Shown: positions 1-5,840, numbered from the stretch's first letter. The stretch: DNA of 11,121 nucleotides from Flavobacteriaceae bacterium (GCA_030834365.1 JAURFJ010000040.1:1-11121), one strand, 5' to 3'. Program-made: numbers and translations. Notes: generated from the letters alone by a model not told the origin.

Positions 1-72
1 CTGTAATTTCATGACCGAGATCAGGGTCACTAATACCAAGATGGCAATGCCGATGAGGAGCCAAATGCTCAT
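1..72 (-). CDS. N-terminus of a membrane-anchored protein (partial)
   Basis: Reading the minus strand from an ATG at 72-70 gives 24 open codons up to the window edge, beginning MSIWLLIGIAILVLVTLISV and then MKLQ. Nearly all of it is a hydrophobic stretch without an early charged region, so it looks like an N-terminal signal anchor or first transmembrane helix. The ATG lies about 70 bases downstream of the peroxiredoxin terminator, so this gene probably starts its own transcript. The rest of the protein is outside the window and I cannot name the family. The open frame, the hydrophobicity and the position after a terminator support a real gene start, but the visible part is short. Confidence 0.5.
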   Translation of the reverse strand, partial: MSIWLLIGIAILVLVTLISVMKLQ

Positions 73-142
73 TTGTGTGAAGTTATTGGAATTATATCCC
101 AAGTTTCTCAAATGAATTGGTAAATCAAATAGTATGTACAAG

Positions 143-174
143 AAAAAGCCGCTATTGGAATGCAATAGCGGCTT
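143..174 (-). terminator. Intrinsic terminator of the peroxiredoxin gene
   Basis: A perfect 12-bp inverted repeat (146-157 and 163-174) with a 5-base loop is followed on the minus strand by a T run (147 down to 143). It starts 6 bases after the peroxiredoxin stop codon, so it is a standard Rho-independent terminator separating that gene from the partial gene at 1-72. Confidence 0.9.
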
Positions 175-180
175 ACTTAT

Positions 181-831
181 TTAGATGGTTTTCTTCGCCA
201 AATAAAAGTCAATTTTTTCACACGTTATATCGGCGATACGTGCATCCATTTCAGCTAAGGTTTTTGGTGGAGGAACAATAACCTTATCACCTGGCTGCCA
301 GTTTAAAGGTATAGCCACCTTGTTCTTATCGCTGAACTGAAGGGCCTTAAGCGCACGGATGATTTCATCCATGTTGCGTCCGACATTAAGCGGATAGTAC
401 ATGATTAGACGAATCTTGTGATCCGGATCGATAAAAAATACGGCTCTAACAGCTGCGGTTTCACTTTCGCTAGGCTGTAGCATTCCATACAACTTAGATA
501 CTTTCATGTCTAGGTCTGCAATGATCGGAAACTGAAAGTAAACACCTGTCTTTTCTCTGACGTTATTAACCCAAGCTAAATGAGAGTGAATGGAGTCGAT
601 AGAAAGTCCAACTAAGGCTGTATTCAACCCATCAAAAACCGATTGGTTCTCCGCAAAGCCGCTCATCTCTGTTGTACACACAGGTGTGAAGTCTGCTGGA
701 TGTGAAAAGAGTACTTTCCATTTTCCTGGCTCGTAGTCAGAAAATTTCATTTTCCCTGTGGTGGTCAATGCTTCAAAATCTGGAGCCTTGTCTCCGATTA
801 GCGGCATAGTATAGTGTTCTTGTTGTTCCAT
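181..831 (-). CDS. 1-Cys peroxiredoxin (Prx6-type)
   Basis: This 216-residue cytoplasmic peroxiredoxin reduces hydrogen peroxide and organic hydroperoxides. The thioredoxin-fold AhpC/TSA domain comes first, with the peroxidatic cysteine Cys52 in the motif HPADFTPVCTTE. The partner arginine is probably Arg129 in AVRAVFFIDP. The second half has the Prx6 C-terminal extension, including PLNVGRNMDEIIRALKALQ and WQPGDKVIVPPPKT. The length matches the Prx6 family (about 210-220). A second cysteine, Cys204, lies near the C-terminus, where some archaeal Prx6 relatives carry extra cysteines; its role here is unknown. The start at 831 is preferred over the internal Met9 because it lies 31 bases downstream of a good Bacteroidota promoter, although related proteins often begin near Met9. 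The gene is monocistronic, with its own promoter and terminator. No Shine-Dalgarno sequence is visible; the leader is A/T-rich. The family call is firm, the physiological reductant unknown. Confidence 0.95.
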   Translation of the reverse strand: MEQQEHYTMPLIGDKAPDFEALTTTGKMKFSDYEPGKWKVLFSHPADFTPVCTTEMSGFAENQSVFDGLNTALVGLSIDSIHSHLAWVNNVREKTGVYFQFPIIADLDMKVSKLYGMLQPSESETAAVRAVFFIDPDHKIRLIMYYPLNVGRNMDEIIRALKALQFSDKNKVAIPLNWQPGDKVIVPPPKTLAEMDARIADITCEKIDFYLAKKTI

Positions 832-862
832 AATAGTTAAGTTTTAAGATTTATTTATACCA

Positions 863-890
863 CAAATTTACCGCCACAATTAAGGGTCAA
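863..890 (-). promoter_or_regulatory. Bacteroidota-type promoter of the peroxiredoxin gene
   Basis: On the minus strand TTG (890-888), a 17-base spacer and TAAATTTG (870-863) exactly fit the Bacteroidota housekeeping pattern TTG-N17-23-TAnnTTTG. The predicted transcript start is about 25 bases upstream of the ATG at 831. Both elements are perfect matches, making this the best promoter in the window. Confidence 0.8.
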
Positions 891-917
891 AACGGATTTC
901 AGATCGTATGATTTGAT

Positions 918-955
918 CTTATCATAAGTATATCTTATGTGTAACACAAGTTACA
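918..955. promoter_or_regulatory. Stacked palindromes upstream of the peroxiredoxin promoter
   Basis: Three overlapping or adjacent dyads lie here: CTTATCATAAG (918-928), CATAAG-TATAT-CTTATG (923-939), and directly abutting it TGTAAC-ACAA-GTTACA (940-955). The last has the TGTnA-N6-TnACA geometry of Crp/Fnr-family operators. They lie about 30-65 bases upstream of the promoter's TTG element, a normal place for an activator. That they bind a regulator, and which one, is inference from symmetry and position. Confidence 0.45.
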
Positions 956-1151
956 TAGTGAAAATCTATAGTGTTTATTCTTCGGAAAACCACTTTATCC
1001 AGAAAGGTCTTGGTGTAAACGAATGGTCATTTTATTTTTGAATCGCATACCATTTTCATCATCCTCTTAAATACGTTCAACGTTCATGGATTGCCAGGTC
1101 ATTCCTAAAAATATATACGATTTTAAGAATACCTCAATACTTACCCAAACC
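956..1151. other. A/T-rich intergenic stretch without a recognisable gene
   Basis: I read both strands here and found only open frames of about 15 codons or fewer, none with a convincing ribosome-binding site. No RNA family, terminator or clear promoter is recognisable. It forms the left half of the roughly 530-base gap between the peroxiredoxin gene and tRNA-Ser. It could be decayed coding sequence, but nothing is identifiable. Confidence 0.5.
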
Positions 1152-1175
1152 CGAGCGCGCTCGAGTGTGCGCAAA
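1152..1175 (+). repeat. 24-bp direct repeat, copy 1
   Basis: These 24 bases are repeated exactly at 1295-1318, 143 bases downstream, and the identity stops sharply at both edges. The copy begins with the 12-bp palindrome CGAGCGCGCTCG and continues AGTGTGCGCAAA. It is much richer in CpG and GC than the surrounding intergenic DNA, which suggests a dispersed repeat family rather than chance. Confidence 0.9.
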
Positions 1176-1191
1176 TCACCTCTCAGTCATG

Positions 1192-1218
1192 GGATTACGC
1201 GCTAATCGCGCGTGATCC
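1192..1218. repeat. Hairpin between the direct repeats
   Basis: An 11-base arm (1192-1202, GGATTACGCGC) pairs with 1208-1218 (GCGCGTGATCC) across a 5-base loop, with a single G-T wobble. There is no T run on either side, so it is not an intrinsic terminator. It is GC-rich like the flanking repeats and is probably part of the same element. Confidence 0.75.
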
Positions 1219-1241
1219 GCAAGGGAGGATCCTGCAACACC

Positions 1242-1269
1242 AAAAAGCCCAGCTGCCTAACTGCAGCTG
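1242..1269 (-). terminator. Second terminator-like hairpin downstream of tRNA-Ser
   Basis: A 7-bp stem (1250-1256 with 1263-1269, loop 1257-1262) is followed on the minus strand by GGCTTTTT, the T run lying at 1246-1242. It forms the left half of the mirrored repeat and would back up the stronger terminator next to the tRNA. Confidence 0.5.
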
Positions 1270-1294
1270 ACTTCTTTTTACTTTGCCGCCACAA

Positions 1295-1318
1295 CGAGCG
1301 CGCTCGAGTGTGCGCAAA
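1295..1318 (+). repeat. 24-bp direct repeat, copy 2
   Basis: Exact copy of 1152-1175. This copy sits at the centre of the mirrored element, and its last bases (1315-1318) also form the start of the inner inverted-repeat arm, so the two repeat systems overlap. Confidence 0.9.
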
Positions 1319-1320
1319 GT

Positions 1321-1354
1321 AAAAAGCCCTCACACTTTCGTGTGAGGGCTTTTT
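1321..1354 (-). terminator. Terminator of tRNA-Ser (symmetrical)
   Basis: A perfect 15-bp stem (1321-1335 and 1340-1354) with loop TTTC has the form AAAAAGCCC...GGGCTTTTT, giving a T run on either strand. On the minus strand it starts 8 bases after the tRNA 3' end, so it should end that transcript; on the plus strand it could stop transcription running towards the tRNA gene. Confidence 0.9.
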
Positions 1355-1361
1355 GGTGTTG

Positions 1362-1446
1362 CGGAGAGAGAGGGATTCGAACCCCCGGAGGTGTGACCCT
1401 CAACGGTTTTCAAGACCGCCGCATTCGACCACTCTGCCATCTCTCC
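1362..1446 (-). tRNA. tRNA-Ser (anticodon UGA)
   Basis: The minus strand from 1446 folds as a class II tRNA. The acceptor stem GGAGAGA pairs with TCTCTCC; a D-arm contains AGTGGTCGAA; the anticodon stem GCGGT/ACCGT surrounds the loop CTTGAAA, with the anticodon TGA at 1412-1410. A long variable arm typical of serine tRNAs and a T-loop TTCGAAT follow. Base 73 is G, as expected for tRNA-Ser, and CCA is not encoded (next bases CAA). It reads UCA and probably other UCN codons. A promoter element lies 12 bases upstream and a terminator 8 bases downstream, so it is a single-gene unit. Confidence 0.97.
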
Positions 1447-1457
1447 TTTGGAGGGGG

Positions 1458-1465
1458 CAAATATA
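1458..1465 (-). promoter_or_regulatory. -7 element of the tRNA-Ser promoter
   Basis: The minus strand reads TATATTTG, a perfect TAnnTTTG element, ending 11 bases before the tRNA 5' end. That fits a transcript starting a few bases upstream of the mature tRNA. No TTG is seen at the expected upstream spacing; that area runs into the dnaK terminator. Confidence 0.55.
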
Positions 1466-1485
1466 ATTGGATTTGCTGATATAAT

Positions 1486-1517
1486 AAAAAATGCCACGCT
1501 TTTTTGCGTGGCATTTT
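1486..1517 (-). terminator. Intrinsic terminator of dnaK
   Basis: A perfect 12-bp stem (1488-1499 with 1506-1517) with a six-T loop is followed on the minus strand by six T residues (1491-1486). It lies 20 bases after the dnaK stop codon. Confidence 0.9.
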
Positions 1518-1537
1518 CAGAGACAAAAACATTTACT

Positions 1538-3448
1538 CTATTTCACCTCTTCAAAATCAACGTCTTCAACGTTGTCTGAACCGCTGTTCTCTGAGCTAGA
1601 TGAACCGGCAGAAGAAGCTTCAGCGGTATTTGGTTCGCCCGATTCAGCCTGTGCCTTGTACATCTCTTCAGAAGCGTTTTTCCAAGCCTCGTTGATCGCA
1701 TCAAGCGCTGGTTTAACCGCAGCGATTTCTTTGGTTTCAAAGGCTTTTTTAAGCGATTCAAGACCTTCGGTGATCGGTTTCTTTTTCTCATCCGATAGCT
1801 TGTCGCCAAATTCAGCCAGCTGCTTTTCGGTTTGAAAAATCATTTGATCGGCCTGATTCAAGGTTTCAGCGTTTTCTTTAACCTGCTTGTCTGCTTCGGC
1901 GTTGGCTTCTGCTTCGGCCTTCATGCGCTCGATTTCTTCTTGAGTTAATCCTGAAGAAGCTTCAATGCGTATGTCTTGAGACTTTCCGGTGGCCTTGTCG
2001 GTAGCCGAAACCTTGATGATTCCGTTAGCGTCGATATCGAAGGTTACCTCAATTTGAGGAGTTCCTCTCTGCGCGGGTGGAATGCCATAGAGGTGAAAGC
2101 GTCCGATCGTCTTATTGTCGGCAGCCATTGGACGTTCTCCCTGAATCACGTGAATCTCAACCGAAGGCTGGTTGTCAGCCGCTGTTGAAAATACCTGAGA
2201 TTTTTTGGTCGGAATGGTGGTATTTGACTCAATGAGCTTTGTCGCCACTCCGCCCATGGTTTCAATACCTAAAGACAACGGAGTGACATCTAGTAGCAAT
2301 ACATCTTTAACGTCACCGGTTAATACTCCTCCTTGGATGGCCGCTCCCACAGCTACCACCTCGTCGGGGTTAACACCTTTAGAGGGGGCCTTTCCGAAGA
2401 ATTTTTCAACGGCAGCCTGCACTGCAGGAATACGGGTTGATCCTCCTACCAAGATGATTTCATCGATGTCGCTTTTAGACAATCCGGCTGACTTCAAAGC
2501 CGACTCGCATGGCTTTATGGTGCGCTCTACAAGGTCTGCGATCAACTGCTCGAATTTAGCTCTAGACAGGGTGCGCACTAAGTGCTTGGGCCCAGTGGCT
2601 GTGGCTGTAACATAAGGCAAGTTAATCTCTGTTTGGTTCGAAGACGAAAGTTCGATCTTGGCCTTTTCTGCCGCTTCTCTCAAACGCTGAAGGGCCATAG
2701 CATCATCGCGCAAATCGATAGACTCGTCTGACTTAAACTCTTCAGCCAACCAGTCGATTATTTTTTGGTCTACATCGTCTCCTCCAAGGTGGGTGTCACC
2801 GTCGGTGGCGAGTACCTCAAAAACACCATCACCTAGTTCCAAGATAGACACGTCATGGGTTCCTCCACCAAAGTCAAATACCACAATCTTTTGATCGGTA
2901 TTCTTCTTGTCGAGTCCGTAGGCTAAAGACGCCGCTGTAGGCTCATTGATAATTCTTAAAACTTCGAGACCTGCAATTTTACCAGCATCTTTGGTCGCCT
3001 GTCTTTGCGCATCATTAAAATATGCAGGAACAGTAATCACTGCACGTGTCACTGCTTGGCCCAAGTAGTCTTCAGCTGTTTTCTTCATTTTTTGAAGAAT
3101 CATGGCTGAGAGCTCTTGAGGGGTGTATAATCGGTCATCTATTTTTACCCTTGGGGTATCGTTATCTCCTTTTACTACCTCGTAAGGCACGCGTTTCACT
3201 TCTTTAGACGATTCAGAGAATTTATTACCCATGAAACGTTTAATCGAATAAATCGTTTTATGTGGATTGGTCACCGCTTGTCTTTTTGCCGGATCCCCTA
3301 CTTTGATTTCTCCGCCTTCGACAAAAGCAATCATCGAGGGGGTCGTTCTCTTTCCTTCGGCGTTTGGGATCACTACAGGATCGTTTCCTTCCATTACCGA
3401 AACACAAGAGTTTGTGGTTCCTAAGTCAATACCTATGATTTTGCTCAT
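1538..3448 (-). CDS. dnaK: Molecular chaperone DnaK (Hsp70)
   Basis: This 636-residue protein is full length for DnaK (E. coli 638). It is the cytoplasmic ATP-driven chaperone that binds unfolded segments, working with DnaJ and GrpE, neither of which is in this window. The nucleotide-binding domain covers about residues 1-380: phosphate loop GIDLGTTNSCV (6-16), Lys70 in SIKRFMG, DFGGGTHDVSIL (192-203, with Thr197 at the usual autophosphorylation site), and VGGSTRIP (334-341). The conserved linker VLLLDVTP is at 383-390, then the beta substrate-binding domain and the helical lid from about 500. The Ser/Gly/Asn-rich tail ends in EEVK, the usual DnaK terminal motif. It is transcribed alone, divergently from the serine dehydratase gene, with a sigma-54-like element and a palindrome upstream and its own terminator. 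No key residue is missing. Confidence 0.98.
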   Translation of the reverse strand: MSKIIGIDLGTTNSCVSVMEGNDPVVIPNAEGKRTTPSMIAFVEGGEIKVGDPAKRQAVTNPHKTIYSIKRFMGNKFSESSKEVKRVPYEVVKGDNDTPRVKIDDRLYTPQELSAMILQKMKKTAEDYLGQAVTRAVITVPAYFNDAQRQATKDAGKIAGLEVLRIINEPTAASLAYGLDKKNTDQKIVVFDFGGGTHDVSILELGDGVFEVLATDGDTHLGGDDVDQKIIDWLAEEFKSDESIDLRDDAMALQRLREAAEKAKIELSSSNQTEINLPYVTATATGPKHLVRTLSRAKFEQLIADLVERTIKPCESALKSAGLSKSDIDEIILVGGSTRIPAVQAAVEKFFGKAPSKGVNPDEVVAVGAAIQGGVLTGDVKDVLLLDVTPLSLGIETMGGVATKLIESNTTIPTKKSQVFSTAADNQPSVEIHVIQGERPMAADNKTIGRFHLYGIPPAQRGTPQIEVTFDIDANGIIKVSATDKATGKSQDIRIEASSGLTQEEIERMKAEAEANAEADKQVKENAETLNQADQMIFQTEKQLAEFGDKLSDEKKKPITEGLESLKKAFETKEIAAVKPALDAINEAWKNASEEMYKAQAESGEPNTAEASSAGSSSSENSGSDNVEDVDFEEVK

Positions 3449-3477
3449 AACTGAAAGTTTTCTTTTTTACCCCATAA

Positions 3478-3493
3478 GTCAATCATTATGCCA
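3478..3493 (-). promoter_or_regulatory. Sigma-54-like -24/-12 element upstream of dnaK
   Basis: The minus strand reads TGGCATAATGATTGAC. Against the sigma-54 consensus TGGCACGNNNNTTGCW it has the correct TGGCA and TTG blocks at exactly the right spacing, but A replaces the C of the -12 GC pair. The TTG is about 30 bases before the dnaK ATG. No equally good TAnnTTTG housekeeping element was seen in the same leader. The match is seen; use by sigma-54 is inference. Confidence 0.5.
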
Positions 3494-3505
3494 GAGTAAT
3501 ATTCC

Positions 3506-3518
3506 TGACAAGCTGTCA
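3506..3518. promoter_or_regulatory. Palindrome TGACA-N3-TGTCA between dnaK and the serine dehydratase gene
   Basis: A perfect dyad TGACA-AGC-TGTCA lies 13 bases upstream of the sigma-54-like dnaK element and 13 bases before the putative -7 element of the divergent gene. It is a candidate regulator-binding site that could serve dnaK, the serine dehydratase gene or both. No regulator is identifiable from the window. Confidence 0.45.
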
Positions 3519-3530
3519 TATTTTTTGAGA

Positions 3531-3538
3531 TATCTTTG
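3531..3538 (+). promoter_or_regulatory. -7 element of the serine dehydratase promoter
   Basis: TATCTTTG is a perfect TAnnTTTG match ending 16 bases before the ATG at 3555, implying a very short leader. No TTG is present 17-23 bases upstream, so the promoter is half-supported. A short AGAAGG just before the ATG could act as a weak ribosome-binding site. Confidence 0.5.
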
Positions 3539-3554
3539 ATCAAAAAGAAGGCGT

Positions 3555-4976
3555 ATGCGTGCGATCAGCATCTTCGAAATGCTCAGTATTGGGGTTGGTC
3601 CGTCTAGTTCTCATACGCTAGGGCCGTGGCGTGCCGCACTTGAACTGAGGCGTTGCCTTCTAGCCGAAAACATTCCAATAGATTCAATCAATCAGATCAA
3701 AATTGAACTCTACGGTTCGCTCTCTTTAACCGGAAAGGGCCATTATACAGATAAGGCCATTATCTGCGGATTAAGTGCACTCGACTACGAGTCGGTTAGC
3801 GCTACAGAAATTGAGTCTACCGTTGAGCAAGTAACCCATGCCCGTCAGCTAAATTTATTTGGTGAAAAGACCATTTCATTCGACCCCAGTGAACAGCTCA
3901 TTTTTCACAAAACGTTCTTACCCTTTCATCCGAATGCCATGACCTTTTCAGTCTTCTTAGATGAAAAGCTCATGCACAGTCAGACCTTTTATTCTCTGGG
4001 GGGCGGATTCATCAGTAGCGCTGAAGAGGTTTCTGCTCGAATTGAACCTGAATATACGTATACCTTTCCAAGCCAAAGCGCCAAAGACTTACTCGATCAT
4101 TGCTTAGGCCAGCAGAAAAAGATCTCAGACATCGTTTTAGAAAACGAAAAGAAGCGCTACACGGAGACCTACGTAAACCAACGATTAGACCACATCTATC
4201 AGGTGATGCGTGACTGCGCCTTTAAGGGCTGCCATAGCAGCGGATACCTTCCTGGCCGTCTACAAGTGAAAAGACGCGCTTTTGATATACACAAATCGCT
4301 CATAAAAGAGGCGCGCTATTCGAACCCCGATGAATGGATAGCTTCAATACGCAAAACCAAGGTCTACTTTAGAGAGATCTTGAAATGGGTGAGCTGTTTC
4401 GCAATAGCTGTAAACGAAGAGAATGCGGCCATGGGAAGAGTGGTTACTGCTCCCACCAACGGAAGTGCGGGTGTTGTTCCTGCGGTGCTGCTCTATTATT
4501 TAGTCATCGAAAACCATCGCGCTGGTACAGATCACATCAGACGCTTTCTCTGTGTAGCCGCTGAAATTGGAACCCTATTCAAGAAGAACGCTACCATTTC
4601 TGCAGCCATGGGTGGATGCCAGGCCGAGATTGGCGTTTCTTCGGCCATGGCCGCTGCAGCCCTAACCGAATTAATGGGAGGCAACGTACACCAAGTGCTT
4701 ACGGCGGCTGAAATTGCCATGGAACACCATCTCGGTCTCACTTGTGACCCTATAGGGGGATTAGTTCAGATACCCTGTATAGAGCGAAACTCTATGGGGG
4801 CGATTAAGGCCATAAACGCCGCCGAACTTGCCTTGGGAACTCAAAAAGAAGACACTCGGGTAAGCCTCGACGAAATTATAGCTACCATGTGGGATACGGC
4901 CAAGGATATGAACGCCAAGTACAAAGAAACCTCCACAGGCGGACTTGCCGTAAAGGTGAATCAATCTGACTGCTAA
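3555..4976 (+). CDS. sdaA: L-serine dehydratase (L-serine ammonia-lyase), iron-sulfur type
   Basis: This 473-residue single-chain enzyme deaminates L-serine to pyruvate and ammonia in the cytoplasm using a [4Fe-4S] cluster. The N-terminal beta domain carries SIGVGPSSSHTLGP (11-24). The C-terminal catalytic alpha domain has the loop TAPTNGSAGVVPA (298-310). The three cluster cysteines are Cys355 (GGCQAE), Cys397 (TCDPIGG) and Cys408 (PCIERN); their spacing of 42 and 11 matches E. coli SdaA (C343, C385, C396). The last residue is Cys473. In the Legionella enzyme a C-terminal cysteine ligates the fourth iron and leaves when serine binds ('tail in mouth'), so Cys473 probably does the same. The length is usual for single-chain enzymes. 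It is divergent from dnaK and 45 bases ahead of panB in the same direction. Confidence 0.96.
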   Translation: MRAISIFEMLSIGVGPSSSHTLGPWRAALELRRCLLAENIPIDSINQIKIELYGSLSLTGKGHYTDKAIICGLSALDYESVSATEIESTVEQVTHARQLNLFGEKTISFDPSEQLIFHKTFLPFHPNAMTFSVFLDEKLMHSQTFYSLGGGFISSAEEVSARIEPEYTYTFPSQSAKDLLDHCLGQQKKISDIVLENEKKRYTETYVNQRLDHIYQVMRDCAFKGCHSSGYLPGRLQVKRRAFDIHKSLIKEARYSNPDEWIASIRKTKVYFREILKWVSCFAIAVNEENAAMGRVVTAPTNGSAGVVPAVLLYYLVIENHRAGTDHIRRFLCVAAEIGTLFKKNATISAAMGGCQAEIGVSSAMAAAALTELMGGNVHQVLTAAEIAMEHHLGLTCDPIGGLVQIPCIERNSMGAIKAINAAELALGTQKEDTRVSLDEIIATMWDTAKDMNAKYKETSTGGLAVKVNQSDC

Positions 4977-4996
4977 GCCATCTATTATTTTCATTT

Positions 4997-5004
4997 TACC
5001 TTTG
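4997..5004 (+). promoter_or_regulatory. Possible -7 element ahead of panB
   Basis: TACCTTTG matches TAnnTTTG and ends 17 bases before the panB ATG, in the 45-base gap after the serine dehydratase gene. No TTG is present at the matching upstream distance. PanB may therefore have its own promoter or be co-transcribed with the upstream gene. Confidence 0.4.
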
Positions 5005-5021
5005 AGATTCAAATTCCTACT

Positions 5022-5840
5022 ATGTCAGCTTCGAAAAAAGAATATAAACGCATCACGGTAAAGACACTCAGCGAGATGAAGGCTGGGGGCGATAAGATCG
5101 CTATGCTTACGGCATACGATTTTACCATGGCTAAAATGGTAGATGGTGCAGGTGTCGATGTCATTCTAGTGGGTGACTCCGCGAGCAACGTTATCGCCGG
5201 ACACGAAACTACCTTACCCATTACCTTAGATCAAATGATTTATCATGCGAGCGCGGTTGTTAGAGGAACGCAGCGTGCCCTAGTAGTCGTTGATTTGCCA
5301 TTTGGAAGTTATCAAAGCGATTCTAAAGAAGCGCTGCGATCGGCCATTCGAATTATGAAAGAAAGTGGAGCCCACACGGTGAAGTTAGAGGGAGGTACTG
5401 AAAACGCCGAATCACTAAAACGCATACTGGGTGCAGGAATTCCGGTTATGGGTCACCTAGGCCTTACCCCTCAATCTATTTATCAATTTGGCACATACAC
5501 CGTACGAGCTAAACACGAGCAAGAGGCTGAAAAGCTGAAGACTGATGCCCTATTTCTGCAAGAACAGGGCTGCTACGCATTGGTGCTCGAAAAGGTTCCG
5601 GCCGCTCTGGCCAAAACCGTTGCTCAATCGCTCCGCATTCCAGTCATTGGCATCGGAGCCGGTTCTGGGGTTGACGGGCAAGTGCTCGTGCTGCACGATA
5701 TGCTCGGAATGACTACAGAGTTTAGTCCGCGGTTTTTAAGGCGCTACCTAAACCTAGATCAACAGATCGGAGTTGCATTAAAGGAGTATGTGTCTGATGT
5801 AAAGGCAATTACATTTCCGAACCACTATGAGCAGTACTAG
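5022..5840 (+). CDS. panB: 3-methyl-2-oxobutanoate hydroxymethyltransferase (ketopantoate hydroxymethyltransferase)
   Basis: This 272-residue enzyme catalyses the first committed step of pantothenate and coenzyme A synthesis: transfer of a one-carbon unit from 5,10-methylene-tetrahydrofolate to 3-methyl-2-oxobutanoate, giving ketopantoate. It is a (beta/alpha)8 barrel that binds magnesium. Visible active-site residues are Asp52 in LVGDSASN, Asp91 in VVDLPFGSY, Lys121 and Glu123 in VKLEGG, and the likely catalytic base Glu190 in LVLEKVP, followed by IPVIGIGAG (206-214) and VDGQVLVLHDMLG. The length is normal for the family (about 265-275). Its end overlaps the next gene by 14 bases. No other pan gene is nearby. 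The leader lacks a Shine-Dalgarno sequence, as usual in this phylum. Confidence 0.97.
   Translation: MSASKKEYKRITVKTLSEMKAGGDKIAMLTAYDFTMAKMVDGAGVDVILVGDSASNVIAGHETTLPITLDQMIYHASAVVRGTQRALVVVDLPFGSYQSDSKEALRSAIRIMKESGAHTVKLEGGTENAESLKRILGAGIPVMGHLGLTPQSIYQFGTYTVRAKHEQEAEKLKTDALFLQEQGCYALVLEKVPAALAKTVAQSLRIPVIGIGAGSGVDGQVLVLHDMLGMTTEFSPRFLRRYLNLDQQIGVALKEYVSDVKAITFPNHYEQY

Larger units (their letters stand above)
1234..1362. repeat. 129-bp mirrored repeat element beside tRNA-Ser
   Basis: The outer arms GCAACACCAAAAAGCCC (1234-1250) and its exact reverse complement (1346-1362) enclose inner arms CTTTTTACTTTG (1274-1285) and its exact reverse complement (1315-1326). All are centred near the palindrome CGAGCGCGCTCG (1295-1306). 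Between outer and inner arms each half carries its own hairpin, but the hairpins differ: CAGCTGC/GCAGCTG on the left, TCACAC/GTGTGA on the right. So both halves follow the same plan (outer arm, private hairpin, inner arm) in opposite orientation. The right arm ends at the discriminator base of the tRNA gene. It could be an inverted duplication of the tRNA 3' flank with one hairpin replaced, or a REP/MITE-like element. Confidence 0.85.

Noticed and set aside
1021..1130. Small peptide genes in the A/T-rich intergenic DNA
   Set aside because: Open frames of only 11-15 codons on either strand, without ribosome-binding sites or recognisable sequence.
1152..1318. CRISPR array
   Set aside because: Only two copies of a 24-bp repeat, 119 bases apart, with no regular spacers and no cas genes.
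1410..1412. tRNA-Ser anticodon UGA as a suppressor of the pheT TGA codon
   Set aside because: Anticodon UGA reads UCA codons, not UGA codons; reading UGA would need UCA as anticodon. The shared letters are coincidental.
1234..1446. tRNA-Ser as an integration site (att) of a genomic island
   Set aside because: The repeated 17-mer begins only at the tRNA discriminator base and is inverted, not a direct copy of the tRNA 3' end, and no integrase or island genes are present.
1491..3539. Several open frames of 70-136 codons opposite or alongside dnaK
   Set aside because: They lie within or antisense to a clearly coding dnaK, have low-complexity or family-less translations, and have no promoter or ribosome-binding support.
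4532..5221. Minus-strand open frames opposite the serine dehydratase and panB genes
   Set aside because: Shadow frames of strongly conserved plus-strand genes; no recognisable protein features.
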